NCBI RefSeq assembly: GCF_032118995.1
Contig: NC_092656.1
Span: forward strand, 8,747,761-8,811,760
Direction: 5' to 3'
Origin: Asterias amurensis
Taxonomy: Eukaryota; Echinodermata; Asteroidea; Forcipulatida; Asteriidae
DNA: 64,000 nucleotides
Both the position numbers and the translations under genes were made by a program. This document shows, piece by piece, positions 46,901 to 55,692 of this stretch (position 1 is its first letter; every line of letters begins with the position of its first letter). The notes below the pieces were generated by a model, which worked only from the letters and a program-made list of their open reading frames with translations, was not told the origin of the DNA and searched no databases.

Positions 46901-49900
46901 AATAATAACTAGTTCTTATATAGCGCATTTCACAATAACATATCAATGCACTTAACATTAGTGCCCTGGTCTCTCTCATAAAGGCATGCATAATACTTTG
47001 TCCTTGGGTGAAAACAATAAGAGCTGCCAACATTTGCATCTTGCAATCAGGGAGATTTTGTACAACAATCAGGCAGATATTCAGAATTACATTCGTCATA
47101 TTTCCATATGGGAGATTTTCAAATTTTTCCATCATTACATGGAAAGATTGGTCTTTTAACTCAATTTTCAGGGATCTTTCTGCAGAATTTTTGCAAAGGC
47201 TAAACACCAGAAAAAAGACTTCCTACATGCCTGTAAAGGACAGCGATGGAAAGGCAAGGAAAGGTAAATAAAGCCTCTGTAGGAAAACTTACATTAGACA
47301 CAAAGATGGTGTCACTGACTGTGTTGGGGTCCAGGTTGAGCTGGGTAAGCACCTGGGGTGTCAGTAACATACGCGCCTTCTGCTCCTTGTCAGCCTGCCG
47401 CCTGTACTTGTCACTGTACCGCCGGTCCTGGTCCTAGGCATTCAAATGGGAATATGTAGGCATGGGTAATTTATACTTAGTTGAAGGTAACAAAAGCCAT
47501 ACTTTACAAATATTGGTCTATCAGATGTACTGTTTGTTTGTTTGTTTGTTTGTTTGTTTGTTTGTTTGGATATCCTCCAGTCAATGGAACTCTGCAAATT
47601 CCCACAAGGGGGTATAAACACCAAGCTGGCGACAGCCAATCTCTCTCATACAAACATTGTTTAACGTCTGTTGAATTGCATAAATCAAGAAGTTGTGATT
47701 GAAACTTACGATTTTCACAACCAGCCCACGTCCTCTGATCTGGAATTTGTTCATCTTGTCCATGCACCTGTCCACGTTTTCCTTTGAGGCAAATTCAACA
47801 ACACTGTGGAGATAACAAGAAAGGAACAATTCATAATAAAAAAAATAACGGTTCATAAAAAAAACTGACATCCACAGACTTTGGTATGAAGTCATGAGCT
47901 GTTAAAACATGCAGATTCCAACTACACGTCTAAAAGTTTGAGTTTCTGATACCTGAAGGACAAAAAATATTTATGATACTTATCATAATAATTTTCATAT
48001 TTGCAAGAGTTACAAATGAGACTTACCCAACTCCCTGCAGACATTCCGTAGACCAATATGAAAGGAAAAAGGGAAAACAAAAAGAGCAAATGTTTAGCCA
48101 AATTTATCGCCACTTCAGGTCAACAATGTTTTAATTTAGTACTTTTAGGAATCAGGCATGACATTTGGCCACTAGAATTTTTTTTTAGAAATACAAGGGC
48201 TGACAAACATGTGGTATAGGACTTCATAGACTACCAGTCAAATATTCAAGTACAACGTGAGTGAATGGGCCCTCTCAACTAACCTTGCCCCTGGGCATCA
48301 CAAGCCTTAGCTACACCCTAGGGCGCCACACCACTGGGTTCACTGGAACAAGGCCAACTTAAAAACACTGGCTTTGTGGATACAATCTGAGACCATTCAA
48401 ACCACACCATGAGTTCCAAGAAGTTTCAACAAAAAAAGTTACAACAGGTGGTTTCTCAAGATGTGTGACCTTCTAATGGAGAGGTTTTGACTTGGAAAGG
48501 TAAGTAACTTGATTGTGGATTAGGCTGGATGAAGTAGTTTTACTTTGAAAGGAAAGTGACTTGATTGTGAATTGGCTGAATCAAGAAGTTTTACTTCAAA
48601 AGGAAAGTAACTTGTTTGTGAGATGGAATACAAAGCAAGAAGGCTACAGTTACCTTTGATCTGTTCTCTGTATCAAAAAACAGCTCTGTGTATGTGACCT
48701 CACCCACTGAAACGAGAGAGAGAGAAACAAAATGATTAAAAATGCAACTTGAGAACTTTAAAGGCAGTGGACACTATTGGTAATTACTCAAAATAATTAT
48801 TATCATAAAACCTTACTTGGTAACAAGTAATGGGGAGAGGTTGATAGTACCGGTATAAAACATTGTAAGAAACTGCTCCCTCTGAAGTGACATAGTTTTC
48901 GAGAAAGAAGTAATTTTCATCGAATTTGATTTCGAGACCTCAGATTTAGAATTTGAGGTCTCGAAGTCAAGCATCTGAAAGCGCACAACTTCGTGTGACA
49001 AGGGTGTTTTTTCTTTCATAATTATCTCACAACTCCGACGACCAGTCAAGCTTAAATTTTCACAGGTTTGTTATTTTATGCATATGTTGAGATACACCAA
49101 GTGAGAAGACTGGTCTTTGACAATTACCAAGTGTCCAGTGTCTTTAAGAAGAGAAGGGCTACAAAAAACTTAGTTTTGTGATGCAGTTATTTTCCATGTA
49201 TCGAGTATTATTAAACAAGGAAAACTGACGAAAGTCCTTATTAAAAGGGATGTAAAAATTACAAGTCTCAAATCTCATGTTAAATCTGTGTAAGCCATTA
49301 TATCTGATATCGCCCAAAGTTAATTTTGTAAACCATGTGAGAAAGAGCAACGTTCAAGATCTGCAAGTGCAGTCCTCATGTGCAGTCAACAGAATTAAAC
49401 AATTCTGACAGGTGGACACCAGTCATAAAAAAACCCAGGTTTTGCCAAGTTTTGGGAAAGGCCCCAGGGCCCAACTTTCACAGCACTGCTTAGCAGCCAA
49501 TTTTGTGCTTACTCTGCGATTTCCATTTCACCACAGCGCTGCTAACCGCACACAAATAAGCCTGTCACATTTCCAGTGCTTTACTGCACAAAAATAAATG
49601 ACGTCACAATGCAAATCCATGGTGAACGCGCAATACGGCCACTAGATTTCCTGCTAACCTGTGAAATACGCTTACACCTTAGCAAATTTTTCTGCCACAG
49701 TTAGGCACAAAAGTTTGCTTAGAATTAAGCATCAGGTTGAAATTGAGCCTAGGGTTCAACTCACCTTCTTTCCTCATGATATCTTTAAGTTCTTGCCATT
49801 TAATCTCAAACGGAATGTTACTGACAAAGACGGACCGGCAGACTGTCTTGTCTCGTCCACCACCCCCGTCACGATCCCGGCCCCCGTATGGGTGGAACCT

Positions 49901-51124
49901 TCCCCCTCGTTGGTCGCGCCTTCCCCCATCTCGACGCCCTGAATCCCGGCGGTCACGACGATTGTCACGATCCCTGTTGCGCTCTCGATTCCTGTCATTT
50001 CCTCGGTCACGATCTCTTGGTTTATCCTGTGATCTGCAAATACAACAAATATTGTTCAGAAGAATGACTGGAAAAGTTGCAGAATCTAACCGCAACATCT
50101 CGACTTTTATTTTATACGACTTTATCTCTATGGTTACATTACAATGACAAAGATAGTAAATTTTAAAATAATATCTACATTTCTACAGGAATTGAGACAA
50201 TCAAATGGTGTATAAAAACCAAAGACATACTTTGCATTTAATTTAAAAGTTGCTGGCGCGTTTGTCATCCAGTTACTTGATTTATATTTGAAGTTTGAAA
50301 AAGAAAAAACGAGAACAGCAGAAATCAATAGACATTATATTTAGTACAAATCAATTTTCAGAAATCTTCCGTATCCTGCCCCACCACTTTTTCAATAATT
50401 AAAAAACAGAAAAAAAGGAGAGTTTTATTGAGTAAATAAGATAATTTTTTATCAAATAAAAAAATGAAAAAGTGATGGCAGGATACAGAAACTTTTGGTG
50501 ATTTTCTTTTTATGTAAAAAAGAATTAATAAAGCAAAATTGTTCAAACAAAACAGTAATTTAAATTTAATAATAAACAAACAGCAATTGAAACTTTAAAA
50601 TAAAAAGACAATCTCAGTGACTCAAGTTTACAAATAATTGTTATTAAATTTAATGCCAACAAACACTTAAAAACTTTTACCAAAACCTGAATAAAAGAAA
50701 TACAAACAAAATAGAACAAAGCAAGCATCTCAACCCCCCTCAGCGAGGCTCACGTAAGCCACAAAAAACACCACATGAAAAAAAATCATTTCTCTTTCTT
50801 TCTTTTTCAATTCTATTTATATTTATTTCTGGTTATGTGTACTGTATGGGGCGACTTTGCTAATTCTGGGGAGGGGGGGGGGGGGGGCGAGATGAACCGG
50901 TTTCCGTACCTTTTATCGGGTTTATCGCCGTCTTTTTCATCGGCGTCCGTGCCGTTGTCACCAGGACCGGTCGTGGCATCGTCAGTCCCCTGATCGTCAA
51001 ATTGACTCGTTTGGCCCAACTCAATGGCAATAATGTCATTGTCTATGCCCTCGGAAGTGTCTTCGTTTCCCGACCGTTCTTCACCCATGTCGCACACGTC
51101 CGCCTCCCCGTCGAAATCTGCCAT
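39603..51124 (-). CDS. HNRNPM: Gene A: hnRNP M / myelin expression factor 2-like RNA-binding protein, 15 coding exons, ~671 aa
   Basis: hnRNP M family proteins bind GU-rich pre-mRNA in the nucleus and control splicing. Exons in order: 51124-50910, 50033-49765, 48706-48654, 48034-48027, 47803-47710, 47433-47293, 46812-46659, 46429-46380, 45862-45811, 44687-44474, 43828-43628, 43271-42925, 40932-40881, 40317-40213, 39664-39603. Layout: acidic N-terminus (1-72), Arg/Asp/Gly-rich stretch (73-135), RRM1 (about 138-213), RRM2 (about 254-328), Gly/Met/Leu-rich linker (329-592), RRM3 (about 593-671). Human HNRNPM has the same order RRM1-RRM2-G/M-rich-RRM3 and about 730 aa. RNP2 motifs are VFVSNI, IFVSNI and VFVRNL; all three RNP1 motifs are well kept. 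Exon 10 carries one extra base that breaks the frame (see separate entry). The ATG is in the context GAGACATGG. Confidence 0.9.
39665..40212 (-). other. U12-type intron in RRM3 of gene A (548 bp)
   Basis: The donor is C|GTATCCTTTT. A perfect branch site TTTTCCTTAAC lies about 22 nt before CTAAACAG. Phase 1, directly after AI in helix 2, the same domain position as the RRM2 U12 intron. The intron also holds a segment (about 39920-40140) with a loose internal inverted repeat. Confidence 0.93.
41729..42418. mobile_element. 690-bp TIR element with TA target duplication, in gene A intron 12
   Basis: Terminal inverted repeats GACTGTGCAAGTCTCGCGC match 19/19 at both ends, flanked by TA on each side. 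No transposase frame was seen. TA duplication fits a Tc1/mariner-type non-autonomous element. Confidence 0.82.
42925..45862 (-). CDS. HNRNPM: Gene A exons 9-12: Gly/Met/Leu-rich linker and RNP2 of RRM3
   Basis: Exon 9 (45862-45811) encodes a charged/Gln stretch (DQAKRDRDRPQKQQPLP). Exons 10 (44687-44474), 11 (43828-43628) and 12 (43271-42925) encode Gly-Leu-Gly, Gly-Asn-Met-Gly and Ser-Gly repeats, then an Arg-Asp-Gly block (RDRGDRGGRDRGDRDRRGG) and QVFVRN. Human HNRNPM has a Gly/Met/Arg repeat region in the same place, but with a different repeat unit. The segment is low complexity and repeat-prone. Confidence 0.85.
44584..44589 (-). other. Apparent 1-base insertion (frameshift) in exon 10 of gene A
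   Basis: On the minus strand exon 10 reads Gly-rich, then passes a run of six G and becomes Arg/Trp-rich nonsense (RRRNGRRAEWW). The Gly-Leu-Gly reading continues in another frame. Dropping one G from this run restores GGGMGGGLSGGLGGLG to the exon end and gives exit phase 1, exactly what exon 11 needs. It is most simply a homopolymer sequencing or assembly error, but a real allele is possible. Confidence 0.8.
44722..44935. mobile_element. Short TIR element in gene A intron 9
   Basis: Ends GACTGTATTGAATACGA / TTATTCAATACGGTC and a repeated CCTACAAGATGGCG block inside. About 25 bp from the exon 10 acceptor. Confidence 0.6.
45017..45245. mobile_element. Short TIR element in gene A intron 9
   Basis: Ends ATGGACCCTTCCCATGAAAT / ATTTCAATGAAAGGGTCCAT, with an inner inverted pair TTTGGTTGGCAAA / TTTGCCAACCAAT. 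Confidence 0.75.
46380..47433 (-). CDS. HNRNPM: Gene A exons 6-8: RRM2
   Basis: Exon 6 (47433-47293) encodes a basic inter-RRM linker and RNP2 (IFVSN). Its acceptor has two AGs 6 nt apart (CTAG|GACCAG|GAC), so a two-residue alternative is possible. Exon 7 (46812-46659) carries helix 1, the loop and RNP1 KSKGSATVTF, and ends NAI. Exon 8 (46429-46380) encodes SMFDGQMLYTRKLAVRM, matching human SMFNGQLL. The exon 7/8 intron is U12-type. Confidence 0.9.
46430..46658 (-). other. U12-type intron in RRM2 of gene A (229 bp)
   Basis: The donor (minus strand) is T|GTATCCTTTA, a full match to the minor-spliceosome 5' consensus RTATCCTTT. Upstream of the acceptor AAATAG is TTTCCTTAAC, a perfect U12 branch site with its A about 14 nt before the exon, and there is no polypyrimidine tract. 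Phase 1, interrupting Ser312 after AI. Confidence 0.93.
47526..47701 (-). mobile_element. SINE family B fragment next to gene A exon 5
   Basis: The (GTTT)n tail at 47526-47568 is followed by ATCCTCCAGTCAATGGAACT...AATTCCCACAAGGG and CCAATCTCTCTCATACAAAC. Its far end (ATCAAGAAGTTGTGATT) stops about 7 bp from the exon 5 donor. Confidence 0.8.
47710..48706 (-). CDS. HNRNPM: Gene A exons 3 and 5: rest of RRM1
   Basis: Exon 3 (53 nt) encodes VGEVTYTELFFDTENRSK and exon 5 (94 nt) encodes VVEFASKENVDRCMDKMN, then GRGLVVKI. These are beta2-loop-beta3, helix 2 and beta4 of RRM1. A SINE starts about 7 bp past the exon 5 donor (GTAAGT at 47709-47704). Intron 4 (47804-48026) is short. Confidence 0.88.
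48027..48034 (-). CDS. HNRNPM: Gene A exon 4: 8-nt microexon in RNP1 of RRM1
   Basis: Exon 3 (48706-48654) ends ...RSK and exon 5 (47803-47710) starts in phase 2 with VVEF. The missing piece is GGAGTTGG, flanked by TCTGCAG and GTAAGT. It restores RSKGVGVVEF, a textbook RNP1, and makes the phase add up (53+8+94). Without it exon 3 to exon 5 would be out of frame. Gene B has the same exon (55371-55378). Confidence 0.9.
48757..49148. mobile_element. MITE family M1, copy 10
   Basis: Complete copy in gene A intron 2, about 50 bp from the exon 3 acceptor. Confidence 0.88.
49765..51124 (-). CDS. HNRNPM: Gene A exons 1-2: acidic N-terminus, RD/RG stretch, start of RRM1
   Basis: Exon 1 (51124-50910) encodes MADFDGEADVCDMGEE and a long Asp/Glu/Gly/Thr-rich acidic segment; donor GTACGG. 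Exon 2 (50033-49765) encodes a run of Arg-Asp and Arg-Asn repeats, then RGGRFHPYGGRD, then RNP2 VFVSNI (residues 140-145) and helix 1 of RRM1, ending in a perfect GTGAGT donor. The Arg-Asp-rich region before RRM1 may act as an RNA or protein interaction segment. Human HNRNPM has a basic N-terminus here, so this acidic head is a lineage difference. Confidence 0.87.
50366..50490. mobile_element. Hairpin MITE (TTCCGTATCCTG ends), copy 1
   Basis: Arms TTCCGTATCCTGCCCCACCA and TGATGGCAGGATACAGAA pair; AT-rich loop. Gene A intron 1. Related to the element at 52746-52868. Confidence 0.7.
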
Positions 51125-51325
51125 GTCTCACAGAATAGTGGTGTCTTCAGAAGCTTCAAAATTGAGATAAAAGGAGTGAAAAACAGAGAAGACTTTTCTG
51201 TAAATTTTGTGCGGCGCGTGGTTAAAAATACACATGCGGCCGACGCGCTGGCTAGTTTTTAAATAAAATGGCGTGCGTGTTTTATATTCGTGGCTTAAAT
51301 TCACAACCATCCATGTGATATGAAT

Positions 51326-51390
51326 TTTTTATGAATAAACAATAGTTGTAATGTGACATTTATGAATAAACAATAGTTGTAATGTGACGT
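51326..51390. repeat. 34-bp tandem duplication near gene A promoter
   Basis: Two copies of TTATGAATAAACAATAGTTG plus 14 bp, differing at about one base, roughly 200 bp upstream of the gene A ATG. Confidence 0.9.
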
Positions 51391-52745
51391 ATTCCACTAA
51401 GCCGCGCCCACCCCCTCCACGACGCGTGTGGTTCGGTTTTTACCAAGAGTGGTTTTACTCGGGTCCTCATTATTTCTTACTTTTCTTACCCTTGTGCCTA
51501 CTTGATGATGCACAATAAATGATATGTCTGTTAATTTGGTTAGACTCTTCAAATTAAAGAAGCAGAGCAGTTTGGATAGTATAGAAGTTCACACGTCATG
51601 ATCAGTTTTGACTGAGGACATTTTACTTTGAAATAGCCAGCTACTGCGCTGCCGGGCCACTCATGGAAAAATAAAACACTTTCTATCCCGTAAAATTTTA
51701 ATATAAGAAGCGTACCATGGGCCTGTGTGGACTTCGCCAAGACTTTCGGATATATCTATAAAAATACTGCGATCTGTTGAAACCAAATATACATGAGTTA
51801 GTTTCTACATTAATAAATGATTGAAATATTTGAAGGGTTCCCAAAACGATCCCCATTTTTTAATAGGCTTTTAAATACTTTAAGGGGGCGGTAAAACCAT
51901 AGACGTAGAGTAAAACCGACTTGGTGATTCTTTTCCCAAAAGTTTTGGGCTGTTGCAGAGAGTACCACAAAGATAAAAGATAAGGCAGGAGAAAGGGGAA
52001 CAGTCGGATTATACATGTAGTACTTTTGTCCATACTCTGAAAATAAGTAGTCCATAGAGACTCAAACCCCACCCACTCAAGAAGTCATCACCTTATAAAT
52101 ATTCATACCACATCAATAGCTGTGAATTTCAGTTTTTAACAACGAATATCGGGGGACGGTCAATATCCTTCTTCCTGAGCTAAGTCCACACGAAAGTCTG
52201 TGGGTGCTGGGGGCCGGGTGGAACGAGGTTGAAACTTAATGCTTCGCTGTGTTTTAGTGGTTGGGACAAAAACACGGAGTGGAATATCGATGTTCAGCAG
52301 TTATTTGGCCCATTGATTTGAAGAATAACATTACGGGGAAGGGTGAGATTTAATTATGCTTAGATTTCTCGTTTTGGTAGCAGAAAAGACTTCTTGTGGT
52401 GGGTTGGTTAAGATCAAGTGTGGTGGGAAGAAAATTTCTCCGATTGGTTGGTGGAGAGGGGGTCAGAGGCGGGGGCGGGGTTGGGCTGGGGGCGGGGTTG
52501 GGCTGGGGGCGGGGGGGGGGTCACTCCTACCTAGAACCATAGAGCAAGGAAGATCTCTTCCTTGTTATATGCTAGAACTATGAGGTTCGTTCCGCTATCT
52601 CGAAAGGCGGGGTTGGGCTAGAATTATTAGGTTTGTTCCGTTTTTAACGATAGCAGAATGAACCATAGTTCTACTCTAGTTTGTAAGAGGGGGGGGGGGG
52701 GGTTACTCCTAGGTTTTTTTTTTAGTCATAGGAGTAGATGGGGAA

Positions 52746-52868
52746 AAGTTTCCGTATGGCGCCACCACTTTTTAATTCGATATGAAATAATTTAGTATCT
52801 AATTTACCTCAATGAGATATCCTTTTTTGTAAAAATGAGTGAAAAAGTGGTGGCGCCATACGGAAAGT
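52746..52868. mobile_element. Hairpin MITE (TTCCGTATGGCGCCACCAC ends), copy 2
   Basis: Arms TTTCCGTATGGCGCCACCAC and its complement pair almost perfectly. It lies between the divergent A and B genes. Confidence 0.82.
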
Positions 52869-53069
52869 TATCCGTAGATGGGGGGGGGGAGGGGTTACTG
52901 CTGTAGCGGGGCTGGGAGAAATTTGTGGGGGCACTTCAAAAGTTAAACCCAGGGCTCCCCCCTTGCTTGATTGACTTGTCTTGGTTATTTTACTTGACTG
53001 CTGCAAGACCTGATGAAGCTTATCTTTCTTGATTGAGCATAGTTGCTCCCTCCTTGTTTACGTACCATA

Positions 53070-53245
53070 ATAAGCCTATTCGCTATTGCAGCTGCGCATG
53101 TCCGTCACTGCTGACAACGCAATTTGTTTATCTCCCGTGACCTTTTGACAATAAACCCGGGTATTGTCAAAAGGTCACGGGAGATAAACAAATTGCGTTG
53201 TCAGCAGTCAGACATGCGCAGTTGTAATAGTGAATCGGCTTATTA
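53070..53245. repeat. Long near-perfect palindrome upstream of gene B
   Basis: Arms of about 75 bp (CTGCGCATGTCCGTCACTGC...TTTTGACAATA and complement) around an 8-bp centre, AACCCGGG. About 500 bp upstream of the gene B start codon. Confidence 0.88.
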
Positions 53246-53422
53246 GTTTGTCCGTAAGCTCGATCGTTTATAAAATGTTACTTTGACATACTGCTCTAGC
53301 AATGCATAGGTCTCGGGTTAAGTGATTTGTCTGTGGACTTTTATTCACAGAACTAATGAAATTGAGTATGGTTGCAATGATCGTAACCCTTGATCCTCCC
53401 GATGGCAGGAGGATCAAGGGTC

Positions 53423-53645
53423 AGGGGTCGAAATTAAGTGTATTTCCATGGTAGTCAGCAGGGCTAGTGACCAATAATTTTATGTTATGTCTCGCGTCAC
53501 GGCTCAAACTTTACAATACACCAATAACATAGTTCTTTATTGTTTGTGATGATGATTTTTGCATTATTTTTCCACTAGCCCGTCGGGCTATCAAACTGGA
53601 AAAATGAGTAGCCTGGCTGTAAATCTGGTAGTCCCGGGCTAGCGG
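53423..53645. mobile_element. TIR element family M4, copy 2
   Basis: Opposite orientation to 2135-2413. The end after GGGCTAGCGGG is clipped, and it stops about 90 bp before the gene B coding exon 1. Confidence 0.75.
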
Positions 53646-53738
53646 GAGTGTGTTTAATACACATCAGTTTAAGGATAAAGCAAATTGTATCAATATTATC
53701 TTTAATTCAGGGTTCTTCTTTTTGTTTTAAATAGCAAA

Positions 53739-55692
53739 ATGGAGGGATATGATGGCAATGAGTATGAGGACAATCAGCCATCCGCAATGGAGGAGACATG
53801 TGAAGACACAGGCAGAAATAATACCAATGGAAAGAAGGGGTAATACTTATCAGATTTTGTTTGCAAGTTTGTTCAGTCTACACATTCTGTACTTATTCTG
53901 AAAACATATTCTGAAGATCATGGCATTATGTGGCCAAAGCAGTCTATAGTGGGCTGATTGGACTCAAGTTTCTGGTGGCCAAGGTCATTGTGGTCTGGGT
54001 TTGAATCCCGGTCTTGACACTAAGTGTACATGTAATTGAGTTTCTCTGCACTCAAGGATTAACTTGGTTTGTTTGTTTGTTTGAATGATCTTCCCATCAA
54101 GGGAACTCGGCAAACTCCCACAAGGGATATAGGCCCAAACACCAAGCTGGCAACAGCCAATCTCTCTCACAAATATTGGTAACGTCTATGGTTATGAATA
54201 GTACAAATCAAGAAACTGTGATTCATTAACTAGACAACAATTTTTATTCTAGTCATTGTGAAATCGGCGGTTAGCTGGGGGATTCGAACCCACAACCTTG
54301 TAATTGCAAGTCCTGCAGTCTAACCACTTGACCACGGCAACTTTAGGTTCGTGTGAGGACAGAGACGGTTCTTACAATAGTAGGCATTGTACCCACGGTA
54401 TCCCACAGCAATTATAATTCTAACTCTAAAATATTTCTTATTATTTTGTTACAGCTCTTATGAAAACGTGCCCAGAATGGGTCTGCAAGGCAAGAGGTCT
54501 CGTATTAGATTTCAACCCTACAAAGGGCTCGGCACGAGAACGTACAAGAACTCTGTCTTTGTAAGCAACATTGCATATGAGTTGACTGAGAAGCAATTCA
54601 AAGAGCTCTTTGAAGATAAAGGTATGCTCTTAAAGGGACATTATAAGCATGATTTCCAGTACCTTCTGTTCCATATTGTATATCAAAGTGTGGAACGATA
54701 TGTGCATGCAATAGGCACGCTACCTGATGGAATGTCCGGGTGGATTACACGTCAGCCGTCCAACTGACTGGAAATTTGTTTAGAGTGCTCCAAATTTGCT
54801 CTGTATGTCAACAAAAATTGCTTAGTCCAGAACAAGTTTGTGAGTTAACATAACATCTGACAAGGAGTTGCTAATTGTAGACCGTATGATGAGATGTTCC
54901 AAAAATCCTGCGTGTGTGCTTGAGCATAAACCAAATTTATTGATGTTTAACCATAACTAATCACTGTTTGTTTTCTTATATCAATATTTCCTTGCAGTTG
55001 GAAAAGTGAGCTTTTGTGAAATCTTTCCTGAGCCAGATGGACTTTCAACGGTAACTATATATTATTTTGATTTCAAAACTCACTTGTTTAAATCTACATT
55101 TTTATAACAAATTGTTGTGTTATGTCATAATTGTGTTTAACATGCTTTAATGAACCTAGAGGCTCTTGTTTTGTTAAATGCACTATGTAACACAATTCAT
55201 TTAAACATTTTGAGGTCGTTCGATCCCCAAAATGCTAGCATGTATCAATGTTACTGTTTATGAATTATTAGGAATCATTGTAATCGTTTCTGGTTTTTTT
55301 TTTTTTCTCTTCATAATGACTGGCTGTCCAATTCACTCATGGAATTGGGAAATCTTGATGCATTTCACAGGGGTGTGGGTGAGTAAAAAAAGTTCTTTGT
55401 TTAGCCACTTAATAATGAAAATAATTTATTGATTTAAATTGTGCCCCTGTAAACAAGCGCAAAATTATCAAGAAAATATTTGGCGCCACTCTAGAGCACC
55501 TGTTAGAACCAGGTAGGTGTAAGACAGTTGAAAACTATAAGTGTTGTTGTGAACGCACTAGATTTGACTTTACCGTTTTTGTGGTTGTTTTGTGACAGGT
55601 GTGTCGAGTTCGAAAATGAAGAAGACGTTGAGAAATCAACGATTGTGCTAAAGAAATTCCAGGTGCAAGGCAGGGGTCTCATCGTCAGGGAT
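53739..55692 (+). CDS. Gene B exons 1-5: short N-terminus and RRM1
   Basis: Exon 1 encodes MEGYDGNEYEDNQPSAMEE and an acidic/Asn-rich head. Exon 2 ends with KNSVFVSNIAYELTEKQFKE. Exon 3 encodes VGKVSFCEIFPEPDGLST. The 8-nt exon gives Gly-Cys-Gly and exon 5 CVEFENEEDVEKSTIVL, then GRGLIVRD. RNP1 therefore reads LSTGCGCVEF; human HNRNPM has KGCGVVEF here. The basic residues of A's RNP1 (RSK) are replaced by LST. Confidence 0.9.

Larger units (their letters stand above)
51125..53738. promoter_or_regulatory. Head-to-head intergenic region between genes A and B
   Basis: 2.6 kb separate the two start codons and must hold both promoters and the 5' UTR exon(s) of gene B. It contains a 34-bp tandem duplication, G-rich runs (about 52440-52520 and 52687-52702), two hairpin MITEs and a third TIR element. 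No clear TATA box could be chosen. The sequence just right of 51124 (to about 51300) is the likely 5' UTR/promoter of gene A. Confidence 0.4.
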
